A DNA stretch of 64,000 bases from Sphingomonas sp. EC-HK361. Its GTDB lineage: Bacteria; Pseudomonadota; Alphaproteobacteria; Sphingomonadales; Sphingomonadaceae. Both the position numbers and the translations under genes were made by a program. The notes beneath the pieces are model-generated. The model saw only the letters and a program-made list of their open reading frames with translations, searched no databases and had not been told where the DNA came from. Location of the stretch: positions 62,001-126,000 of the forward strand of contig NZ_LR701494.1 in NCBI RefSeq assembly GCF_902498785.1, in the 5' to 3' direction. Shown here one piece after another: positions 21,019 to 28,889 of this stretch (position 1 is the first letter of the stretch; each line of letters starts with the position of its first letter).

Positions 21019-21951
21019 ATGACCGGGCAGCTATCGCCGCGGACGGCGCAATCCCGCACGGGCCTTCCGCTGTCCATCAGTCGAACCCCTTCTCCCGATC
21101 TCGCCCGTCATGTCGTTCGATATGTGATCACGCAATTCGACCAGCCCGACGATGCGGTGCTGGAAGACTTTCTGATGCACGAATGGGGGTATCTTCGTGT
21201 GCCGATCGGAGACGGGTGGGCGATGCGCCGGGACGGCGCGTGGCACGCCCATGAGGGGCCGATGGTCTTCGGTGCGCAGCAAAGACCGTTCTGGGTGCGA
21301 TGTCGCGGCCCGGTGATCGCTGCCGGCATCGTCATTCGTCCCGCTTCGTGGTTCACCTTTTGCGATCGATCGGCGAATATGCTTGCCGATCGGCTGGAGT
21401 CGGTGACGGGCGAGTTGGCCGCGCGGTTGCGCTGGGCCTGTGCCGACGTGGCGGATCATGAACAAACCTTCGCGCGGCTGGAAAAGGTCGTGCGATTGAT
21501 GGTCGAGGAAAGCGTGCGCGAGTCCGATCCGATCGCCGAGCAGTTCGAAGCCGTCGCGCGGCACGACCCGTCGCGCAGCGTTGCGGGGATCTGCGAAATG
21601 CTCGGCGTGCCGCAGCAGCGGCTGGAACGGCGGGTGCGGACCTTTTTCGGGCATATGCCGAAGACGGTTCTCAGGCGCAGTCGATTCCTCGACATGGCAG
21701 CGGTGATGCGCGGGCTTGCCGTCCCCGCGGCCGATGAACTTGCGGCGATGCGCTATTATGACCAGAGCCATCTCAACCGCGAGTTCCGCCATTTCGCGGA
21801 GATGACGCCGGCGCAGTTTCGCGCGGCGCGCACCCCGCTGCTGACCGCAGGGATCGAGGTGCGCCAGCAGCTGAAACTGTTCGATGCAACGGCGCATCCG
21901 CATGACGTGCCGCCCCCCTGGGTCCGGCCGGTGCAGGGCCCCGCGCCGTGA
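21019..21951 (+). CDS. AraC-family regulator 1 of a tandem pair
   Basis: The 310 aa protein has an N-terminal sensor-like half (about residues 30-160) and a C-terminal two-helix-turn-helix AraC DNA-binding domain. That domain shows the family end pattern YYDQSHLNREFRHFAEMTP followed by QFR. It is closely similar to the next gene, most clearly in PKTVLRRSRFLD and AAVMRG. It is divergent from the exonuclease, 82 bp away, and translationally coupled to its paralogue. The ligand is unknown. Confidence 0.85.
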   Translation: MTGQLSPRTAQSRTGLPLSISRTPSPDLARHVVRYVITQFDQPDDAVLEDFLMHEWGYLRVPIGDGWAMRRDGAWHAHEGPMVFGAQQRPFWVRCRGPVIAAGIVIRPASWFTFCDRSANMLADRLESVTGELAARLRWACADVADHEQTFARLEKVVRLMVEESVRESDPIAEQFEAVARHDPSRSVAGICEMLGVPQQRLERRVRTFFGHMPKTVLRRSRFLDMAAVMRGLAVPAADELAAMRYYDQSHLNREFRHFAEMTPAQFRAARTPLLTAGIEVRQQLKLFDATAHPHDVPPPWVRPVQGPAP

Positions 21952-22835
21952 CGCTGGTCGCGCGAACCGGGCAATCGCGCTTCGGCCATCCGCTGTCCGA
22001 CCTGCGGGTTCCGCCGGACGACCTCGCGCCCTTCATCGCGCGATTCTTCATCACGATCATCGACCAGCCCGACGCGCAGTTCACGGAAGACTTTCTGCTG
22101 AACGAAACGGGCTTCGTCCGCATCCTCGTCCGCGGCGACTGGCAGGGTTGGACGGACCAGTGGGTATCGCGCGACGGGCCGCTGATCTTCGGTCCGCAAG
22201 CCGTCCCGCTGAAAGTCCGCGCCCGCGGATCGATGGCGGTCGCCGGCTTCGCAATCCGCCCCGGCGGGTGGTTCGCGATCGAGCAGGAATCCACCGATCT
22301 GTTTGCGGGCCAGTTCATCTCCATGACCGGCGACTTCGCGAGCGCGCTGCGGGAGGCGGCAAGCGAGATCGACGATGTCGATACGACATTCGCGCGCATG
22401 GAAGCCGTCGTGCGCGCGCGCGTTGCCGCGCTCGGTCGGCCTCATCACGCCGCGATGGCAGCGTTCGAGACGATGGCGCGCAACGATCCGACGGTAGCGG
22501 TGGCAGATGCTGCGGCGGCGCTCGGCTATTCCTCGCGTCATTTCGACCGCCTCGTCCGCTCGCATTTCGGGCACGGGCCGAAGACCGTGCTTCGCCGCAG
22601 CCGTTTCCTCGATATCGCGGCGGTAATGCGCGGTTTTGCTGTCCCCGATGCCGATGCGCTCGCCGACATGCGCTTCTACGATGCGTCGCACCTCAACCGC
22701 GAGTTTCGCCACTTCACCGGCATGACCCCCAACCAGTTCAGGCAGACCGCGACTCCGCTGCTGACGCCGGGGCTGATGCTGCGCCAGCATCGCAAGATGA
22801 TCGACCAGGGGATCGATCCCGCCAGCGCGACGTAA
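21948..22835 (+). CDS. AraC-family regulator 2 of a tandem pair
   Basis: The 295 aa paralogue of the preceding gene starts at a GTG overlapping its stop (GTGA). Shared segments include DQPDxxxxEDFLxxE in the sensor half and PKTVLRRSRFLDIAAVMRG and SHLNREFRHF in the DNA-binding half. The pair clearly arose by tandem duplication and may form a heterodimer; that is inference. The helicase gene starts 48 bp downstream on the same strand. Confidence 0.84.
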   Translation: MTLVARTGQSRFGHPLSDLRVPPDDLAPFIARFFITIIDQPDAQFTEDFLLNETGFVRILVRGDWQGWTDQWVSRDGPLIFGPQAVPLKVRARGSMAVAGFAIRPGGWFAIEQESTDLFAGQFISMTGDFASALREAASEIDDVDTTFARMEAVVRARVAALGRPHHAAMAAFETMARNDPTVAVADAAAALGYSSRHFDRLVRSHFGHGPKTVLRRSRFLDIAAVMRGFAVPDADALADMRFYDASHLNREFRHFTGMTPNQFRQTATPLLTPGLMLRQHRKMIDQGIDPASAT

Positions 22836-22883
22836 GGCCGCGAGCGGTTGCGGCGAGGCAGCGCGAACCGCATTTAGGGGTCG

Positions 22884-25313
22884 ATGCAGCTCCCGCTTGT
22901 TATCGAACGCTGGTTCGCCGATCGGGGCTGGGCACCGCGCAGTCACCAGATCGGCATGCTGGACGCCGCGCGCGACGGGCGCCATGCGCTGCTCGTCGCG
23001 ACGACGGGCGCGGGCAAGACGCTTGCCGGGTTCCTGCCGACCATTGCCGACCTGATCGCAGACCCGGGTGAGGGGCTGCACACGCTCTACGTCTCGCCGC
23101 TGAAGGCGCTTGCAGTCGATATCCAGCGCAACCTCATGGCCCCCGTGACCGAGATGGGACTCGATATCCGCATCGAGACGCGAACCGGCGATACGCCGTC
23201 CGATCGCAAGGCCCGCCAGCGCATCAAGCCGCCGCAAATCCTCCTCACGACACCAGAGTCTCTGTCGCTTCTGCTGAGCTATCCTGACAGTTTCACGATG
23301 TTCGCCGGGTTGAAGCGGATCGTCGTCGACGAAGTCCACGCCTTTGCGACGGGCAAGCGCGGCGACCTGCTCAGCCTGTGCATGGCGCGGTTGCAGCGGA
23401 TCGCGCCCGGCCTGCGCCGCGCCGCGCTGTCTGCAACGGTGGCCGATCCCGACGGCTACCGCGCGTGGCTGGCGCCCGATGGCGATATCGACACGGTGAC
23501 GCTGGTGCGCGGCGAGCCCGGCGCCGATCCCGACATCGCGATCCTGCTGCCCGAGGGCCGCGTGCCGTGGGCGGGGCATTCGGGGCGCTATGCCGCGGAA
23601 CAGGTCATGGCGGAGATCGAGACGCACAGGACGACGATCGTCTTCTGCAACACGCGCAGCCTTGCCGAACTGATCTTCCAGGATCTCTGGAAGGTGAACG
23701 CAATGTCGCTGCCGATCGGCGTGCATCACGGATCGCTGGCGCAGGAGGCGCGGCGCAAGGTGGAATCGGCGATGGCCGATGGGCGGTTGCGCGCGCTCGT
23801 CGCGACCGCCAGCCTCGATCTCGGGGTCGATTGGGGCGATGTCGATTGCGTGATCCAGATGGGCGCGCCCAAGGGGTCGTCAAGGCTGCTCCAGCGGATC
23901 GGGCGATCGAACCATCGGCTCGACGAATCGTCGGAGGCGATCGTCGTGCCGGGCAACCGCTTCGAATATCTCGAGGCGCGCGCCGCGCTCGATGCGGTGG
24001 AGGCGGGCGAGCTCGATCCCGACGTGTTTCGCATGGGCGCGCTCGACGTCCTGGCGCAGCATGTCATGGCATGCGCGTGTGCGGCGCCCTTCGTGGAAAG
24101 CGAACTGCTCGACGAGGTGCGATCGGCGCTCCCTTATTCGGCGCTGTCGGACGATCTGTTCGCCAAGGTCCTCGGCTTCATTCGCGACGGCGGTTATGCG
24201 CTGAAGGCATACGACCGGTTCAAGCGGCTGACGCAGGAGAGCGACGGCCCTTCGACGGGCTCAGGACAGGCCAAATGGCGCGTGACCCATCCGCGCTTCG
24301 TCATCCAGCACCGGATGAACGCGGGGATCATCGTCGAGGCGACGATGCTGACCGTGCGGTTCAAGAACGGTCGCAGCCTGGGTAAGGTCGAGGAAGGCTT
24401 CGCCGCGACGCTGAGCCCCGGCGACACCTTCTTCTTTGCAGGCCTCAGCCTCGAAGTGCAGCGCATCGACACCGAGGATCTGCTGGTCCGCGCGACGACG
24501 CGGCCGGCGCGCATTCCGACCTATGGCGGCGCGCGCATGCCGCTTTCCACCAACCTCGCCGACCGCGTCCGGCACTTCCTCGCCGAGCCGGAGCAATGGC
24601 CGCGTTTCCCCGACGATGTGCGCGAATGGCTGGAATATCAGGCGCTGCGATCGGCGCTGCCGAAGCCGGGGCAACTCCTGGTCGAGACATTTCCGCGCGA
24701 GGGGCGGCATTTCATGGTCGCCTATAGCTTCGAAGGGTGGAACGCGCACCAGTCGCTCGGCATGCTGCTGACGCGGCGGATGGAGACGCAAGGGCTGCAA
24801 CCGCTTGGCTTCGTGGCCAACGATTACGCCTTGGCGACCTACTCGCTCAAGCAGGTGACCGACCCCGCTTCGCTCTTCTCGCCCGACATCCTTGAGCACG
24901 AGTTCGTCGACTGGGTGCAGCAATCGCATCTGCTGAAGCGCGCCTTCCGCGAGGTCGCGGTGATCGGCGGGCTGGTCGAGCGCCAGCATCCCGGCAAGCG
25001 CAAGACGGGACGGCAGGTCACCTTTTCCACCGACCTGATCTACGACGTGCTGCGCAAATATGATCCCGATCATATCCTGCTGGAGGCGGCGTGGGCGGAT
25101 GCGCGCGCGCGGATGACCGATGTCGGCCGCCTCGCTGATCTGCTGGGGCGTGCAGCGGACACGATGCTGCATATCGACCGCGACCGCGTGACGCCGCTGG
25201 CGGTGCCCGTTTTGACGCTGATCGGCCGCGAGCGGGTGGCGACGAACAGCGCCGACGACGCGCTTCTGGTCGAGGCCGAGGCGCTCGCGGCGGAGGCGAT
25301 GCGGCTGGATTGA
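22884..25313 (+). CDS. Ligase-associated DEXH-box DNA helicase (Lhr-like)
   Basis: The 809 aa superfamily 2 helicase has motif I TTGAGKT (K45), motif II DEVH at 149-152, SALSATV-type motif III (ALSATVADPDGY) and motif VI QRIGRSNHR. The Lhr-specific C-terminal half follows. It belongs to the group found with ATP-dependent ligase repair modules. Residues 455-463 (GPSTGSGQA) are encoded by a REP-family half-element lying in frame between 24248 and 24272, so the gene tolerates a small insertion there. ATG 22884 follows TTTAGGGGTCG. Confidence 0.9.
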   Translation: MQLPLVIERWFADRGWAPRSHQIGMLDAARDGRHALLVATTGAGKTLAGFLPTIADLIADPGEGLHTLYVSPLKALAVDIQRNLMAPVTEMGLDIRIETRTGDTPSDRKARQRIKPPQILLTTPESLSLLLSYPDSFTMFAGLKRIVVDEVHAFATGKRGDLLSLCMARLQRIAPGLRRAALSATVADPDGYRAWLAPDGDIDTVTLVRGEPGADPDIAILLPEGRVPWAGHSGRYAAEQVMAEIETHRTTIVFCNTRSLAELIFQDLWKVNAMSLPIGVHHGSLAQEARRKVESAMADGRLRALVATASLDLGVDWGDVDCVIQMGAPKGSSRLLQRIGRSNHRLDESSEAIVVPGNRFEYLEARAALDAVEAGELDPDVFRMGALDVLAQHVMACACAAPFVESELLDEVRSALPYSALSDDLFAKVLGFIRDGGYALKAYDRFKRLTQESDGPSTGSGQAKWRVTHPRFVIQHRMNAGIIVEATMLTVRFKNGRSLGKVEEGFAATLSPGDTFFFAGLSLEVQRIDTEDLLVRATTRPARIPTYGGARMPLSTNLADRVRHFLAEPEQWPRFPDDVREWLEYQALRSALPKPGQLLVETFPREGRHFMVAYSFEGWNAHQSLGMLLTRRMETQGLQPLGFVANDYALATYSLKQVTDPASLFSPDILEHEFVDWVQQSHLLKRAFREVAVIGGLVERQHPGKRKTGRQVTFSTDLIYDVLRKYDPDHILLEAAWADARARMTDVGRLADLLGRAADTMLHIDRDRVTPLAVPVLTLIGRERVATNSADDALLVEAEALAAEAMRLD
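24248..24272 (+). repeat. REP half-element embedded in the helicase gene
   Basis: CCCTTCGACGGGCTCAGGAC followed by AGGCC matches the arm of the dispersed sphingomonad palindrome also present at 56-126. It is read in frame as P-S-T-G-S-G-Q-A and keeps the helicase open. Confidence 0.8.
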
Positions 25314-25345
25314 TTTCCCGCTTTGGACGCGCCCGAAACGGGCGT

Positions 25346-26302
25346 ATGCTGCGCAGCATGTTGCACGCGTGGCTCGCCCTGCCGCTGCTCGCTTTCGCCC
25401 TCCAGTCGCCGGGCGACGTCGTAACCACGCCAGCGGGCGTTCCCCAGGCGGTCAACGAGGCGATCCCCAGTCTTGCCGACCAGCTGACATTCGGCGTCAA
25501 CGGCCCGCGCATGACGGTGCCCGTCCAGATCGCGAGCGCAGGGCCGTTCGATTTCATCATCGATACCGGCGCGCAGCGCACCGTGATCTCGCGCGCGCTT
25601 GCCAACGAGTTGAAGCTTGCGCGCGGACGCGATGTGCACGTGATGGCGATGACCGGGGGGAGCTCGGTCAGCACCGTCGTCATCCCCGATATCCGGGTCA
25701 GCACGATCGGCGGCGAACGGATCGAGGCGCCAGCGCTTGATGGCACGAATCTCGGCGCGCCGGGGATGCTTGGTATCGATACCTTGCAGGGTCACGCGGT
25801 CGCGATCGATTTCGACCGGCAGACGATGGCGCTGACGCCGTCGTCGCGCAAAACGCGAACCGAGCGCCACGACCCTGATGAAATCGTGATCCGCGCGCGT
25901 AGTCTGCTCGGCCAGCTCGTCGTTACCGACGCCTATGTGAAGGGCGACCGGGTGCGCGTCATCATCGATACCGGGTCGGTGGTTTCGATGGGCAACGAGG
26001 CGCTGCGGCGTAAGGTCATGCGCCGCAAGCAGCCCGATGCGCCGATCCAGCTCATCAGCGTGACGGGTGGGACACTGCAGGCGGACTACACCGCGCTCGA
26101 CACGATCAAGATCGGCGATCTTTCGATCAATGCGTTGCCGATCGCATTTGCCGATGCGCCGCCCTTCGCGACCTTCGGCTTGAAGGACAAGCCTGCGATC
26201 CTGCTCGGCATGGACGCGCTCCGCCTGTTCCGCCGCGTCCATATCGACTTCGCCAATCGCGAAGTGCGCCTGTTGATGCCGCGCGAGGCACGGCGCGGCT
26301 GA
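25346..26302 (+). CDS. Secreted aspartyl protease 1 (two DTG motifs)
   Basis: The 318 aa protein has a signal peptide (MLRSMLHAWLALPLLAFALQ) and two retropepsin-like lobes. The first active-site motif is IIDTGAQRTVIS (D73-T-G). The second is VIIDTGSVVSMGN (D208-T-G), 135 residues later. Each is followed by a flap-like stretch and LGxDxL-type segments (GMLGIDTL, ILLGMDAL). Two motifs in one chain suggest a pepsin-like internal pair rather than a dimer of single-motif chains. The next gene is a paralogue. Confidence 0.82.
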   Translation: MLRSMLHAWLALPLLAFALQSPGDVVTTPAGVPQAVNEAIPSLADQLTFGVNGPRMTVPVQIASAGPFDFIIDTGAQRTVISRALANELKLARGRDVHVMAMTGGSSVSTVVIPDIRVSTIGGERIEAPALDGTNLGAPGMLGIDTLQGHAVAIDFDRQTMALTPSSRKTRTERHDPDEIVIRARSLLGQLVVTDAYVKGDRVRVIIDTGSVVSMGNEALRRKVMRRKQPDAPIQLISVTGGTLQADYTALDTIKIGDLSINALPIAFADAPPFATFGLKDKPAILLGMDALRLFRRVHIDFANREVRLLMPREARRG

Positions 26303-26368
26303 ACGATAATCGCCAGCAGATATTACCGTGCTTGTCCGCGCCGCTGGGGAGGCGCAGTCTTCCGCGTC

Positions 26369-27331
26369 ATGGAGCGGATGATTGCAAGAGCGGCAGGCGC
26401 GTTACTGGCCCTGACGGTTGCGGTTGATCCGTTGCTCGCGCAATCGACCGCGCCCTCGCAACCTGTGCCGGCCGAGCAGGTCGTCGTGTTCAGGGAAAGC
26501 GCCAACCGGATGACCGTCCCGGTGAAGATCGGGGCGCAAGGACCCTACCCCTTCGTTGTCGATACCGGGGCGGAGCGATCGGTCATATCGAGGGAACTGG
26601 CGGCATCGCTCGGCCTTGGCCGCGGCAAGCGCGCGCGGCTGTTCGGCTTTGCCGGCGTCAGCGAGGTTCAAACCGTGCATGTGCCCTTGCTCAGTGTCAG
26701 TCGTATCGGCACCGCGTCGATCGAGGCACCGTCGCTCGCAGTCGCTAATCTCGGTGCTCCGGGGATGCTCGGAATCGATGCACTGCAGGGACACAGGGTT
26801 TCGATTGATTTCGGCCGCAAGCGAATGACGCTGGTGCCCACGCACAAGCGGGCGAGCGGCGACTTCGTGGTGCGCGCGCGCGATCGACTGGGGCAGCTGA
26901 TCGTCACCAATGCCAAATTCGAAGGCCAGCAGATATCCGTCGTCATCGATACGGGCTCGCCTATCTCCGTCGGTAACAGCGCGATGCGCGCGCTTGCAAG
27001 GCGGGACCCCCGGCGGTTGGGACCGATATCAGTCGTTTCGGTCACAGGGCAGTCGTTCGACGCGACTTACGTCGCGGTCAACGACGTAATGATCGGCGAC
27101 GTCCGGTTCGGCAATCTGGGCCTTGCGTTCGCGGACGCACCGCCCTTTGCCCGCTTCGGGCTCGATCGCACCCCGGCGCTCATCCTTGGCATGGACACGC
27201 TTCGTCTGTTTCGGCGCGTCGATATCGACTTTGCCAATCGCGAGATCCAGTTCAGCCTGCCGCGCCCGCCGATCGATTTCAGCCGATTGTGCGGGGCCGG
27301 GTCTCCATGCACAAGTTTCTTCCGACAATAG
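26369..27331 (+). CDS. Secreted aspartyl protease 2 (two DTG motifs)
   Basis: The 320 aa tandem paralogue has a signal peptide (ALLALTVAVDPLLAQ). Its motifs are FVVDTGAERSVIS (D65-T-G) and VVIDTGSPISVGN (D194-T-G), 129 residues apart. The same GMLGIDAL and LILGMDTL segments and a closing FANREIQF are shared with its neighbour (FANREVRL). The 66-bp gap between the genes leaves room for little beyond a ribosome site. Substrates are unknown; a periplasmic location is predicted. Confidence 0.82.
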   Translation: MERMIARAAGALLALTVAVDPLLAQSTAPSQPVPAEQVVVFRESANRMTVPVKIGAQGPYPFVVDTGAERSVISRELAASLGLGRGKRARLFGFAGVSEVQTVHVPLLSVSRIGTASIEAPSLAVANLGAPGMLGIDALQGHRVSIDFGRKRMTLVPTHKRASGDFVVRARDRLGQLIVTNAKFEGQQISVVIDTGSPISVGNSAMRALARRDPRRLGPISVVSVTGQSFDATYVAVNDVMIGDVRFGNLGLAFADAPPFARFGLDRTPALILGMDTLRLFRRVDIDFANREIQFSLPRPPIDFSRLCGAGSPCTSFFRQ

Positions 27332-27347
27332 CAGAAGAAGGGGGACC

Positions 27348-28757
27348 ATGATGCCGAAGGTTCGAACGACGTGCGTGTCGCTGGGGGTTCTGGCGTTGGC
27401 CGGTGCCCTACCAGCCGCCGCGCAGACCCGCCCCGATCAGAAGTCGTTCTTCGGACTCTACAAAGAGCTGGTCGAGACCAACACCGTCGTCGACGAAGGG
27501 AGCTGCACCCAGGCGGCGGGGCAGATCGCGGCGCGGCTGAAGGCGGCGGGGTTTACGGACGGCGACGTCACGCTGTTCTCGGTGCCTGACCATCCCAAGG
27601 ACGGCGGGCTCGTCGCGGTTCTGGCGGGAAGCGATGCTGCGGCGAAGCCGATGCTGCTGCTCGGGCACCTCGATGTGGTCGCCGCCAAGCGCGCGGACTG
27701 GGTGCGTGATCCGTTCAGGCTCGTCGAGGAAGGCGGCTATTATTACGCGCGCGGCACCGTCGACGACAAGGCGATGGCGGCGATCTGGGCGGATACGTTC
27801 ATCCGCTTCCGGAAGGAGGGCTATCGGCCAAGGCGCACGATCAAGCTCGCGCTGACGTGCGGCGAGGAAACGACCTTCGCGTTCAACGGCGCGCAGTGGC
27901 TGGCGAAGAACAAGCCCGATCTGATCGCGGCCGAGTTCGCGCTGAACGAGGGTGGCGGCGGGCGCACCGATGCGGCCGGCAACCGGCAGTTGCTGGCGGT
28001 ACAGGTCGGGGAGAAAGCGGCGCAGAACTATACCTTCACGACGACGAACCCGGGCGGGCACAGCTCGCAACCGATCCCCGCAAACGCGATCTACGAGCTC
28101 GCGGACGCGCTGAAGGCGGTGCAGGGTTACGAGTTCCCCGTGAAGTTCACCGACACCACGCGCGCCTTCTTCGCCATGACGGCGAAGGGGCAGGGCGGCG
28201 AGGTGGGGGCAGCGATCACGCGGCTGCTCGCCAATCCGAACGACAAGGGGGCGGATGCGATCGTCAGCCGCGACAAGGCAATGCACTCGACGTTGCGCAC
28301 GACGTGCGTCGCGACGCTGGTGAATGCCGGGCATGCCGAGAATGCGCTGCCGCAAAAGGCGACCGCGAACGTCAACTGCCGCATCTTTCCCGGCGAAACG
28401 GTCGAGGCGACGGCGGCGAAGCTCAAGGAACTGGCAGGTCCGAAGGTGACCGTGACCACCAACCAGCCGGTGCGCCCGGTCGCGGTGCCGCCGCCGCTCG
28501 ATCCGAAGATCACCGGGCCGATGGAGGCGGTCGCGAAGACGCACTTCCCGGGCGTGCCGCTGTTGCCGCTGATGTCCACCGGGGCGACCGACGGAATCTT
28601 CCTGGAGGCGATCGGTATCCCGGTCTACGGTGCGCCCGGTATCTTTATCGATCCCGATTTCGGCGGCATCCATGGCCTGAACGAGCGCATTCGGGTGAAA
28701 TCGCTCTACGACGGGCGGGATTATCTCTACGATCTGGTGAAGGCGTATGCGGGGTAG
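27348..28757 (+). CDS. Secreted M20-family metallopeptidase
   Basis: The 469 aa zinc peptidase resembles the carboxypeptidase Ss1/ArgE group. It has a signal peptide ending near PAAAQ. The metal-binding motifs run LLLLGHLDVVAAK, GTVDDKAMAAIW, then TCGEET and NEGGGG, with a late PVYGAPGIF...HGLNER region supplying the last histidine. The ATG pair at 27348/27351 is preceded by AAGGGGGA. It lies 16 bp after protease 2, so the three hydrolase genes probably act together in extracytoplasmic peptide turnover (inference). Confidence 0.9.
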   Translation: MMPKVRTTCVSLGVLALAGALPAAAQTRPDQKSFFGLYKELVETNTVVDEGSCTQAAGQIAARLKAAGFTDGDVTLFSVPDHPKDGGLVAVLAGSDAAAKPMLLLGHLDVVAAKRADWVRDPFRLVEEGGYYYARGTVDDKAMAAIWADTFIRFRKEGYRPRRTIKLALTCGEETTFAFNGAQWLAKNKPDLIAAEFALNEGGGGRTDAAGNRQLLAVQVGEKAAQNYTFTTTNPGGHSSQPIPANAIYELADALKAVQGYEFPVKFTDTTRAFFAMTAKGQGGEVGAAITRLLANPNDKGADAIVSRDKAMHSTLRTTCVATLVNAGHAENALPQKATANVNCRIFPGETVEATAAKLKELAGPKVTVTTNQPVRPVAVPPPLDPKITGPMEAVAKTHFPGVPLLPLMSTGATDGIFLEAIGIPVYGAPGIFIDPDFGGIHGLNERIRVKSLYDGRDYLYDLVKAYAG

Positions 28758-28889
28758 GTCCCCCCTCTCCCGGCGGGAGAGGGGCAAGCCGCAAAGCGGC
28801 GCGGGGTGAGGGCAATTGCTTGTGCTCAAGCTGTCCTCACCCTTCCGCCGCGCAAGCGCGGCTCCCTCCCTCTCCCAAAGGGAGAGGAA
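28758..28889. repeat. Palindromic repeat between convergent genes
   Basis: CCCTCTCCCGGCGGGAGAGG and CCCTCTCCCAAAGGGAGAGG hairpins bound a core with CAAGCCGCAAAGCGGCGCGG and CCGCCGCGCAAGCGCGGC. It fills the gap between the M20 peptidase and kup stops and can serve as a two-way terminator. Its sequence differs from the AATCCTCCCC family. Confidence 0.8.

Noticed and set aside
21756..23729. 657-codon minus-strand frame across AraC 2 and the helicase
   Set aside because: It spans two real genes and their boundary, which a real gene would not do; composition is a shadow of the plus strand.
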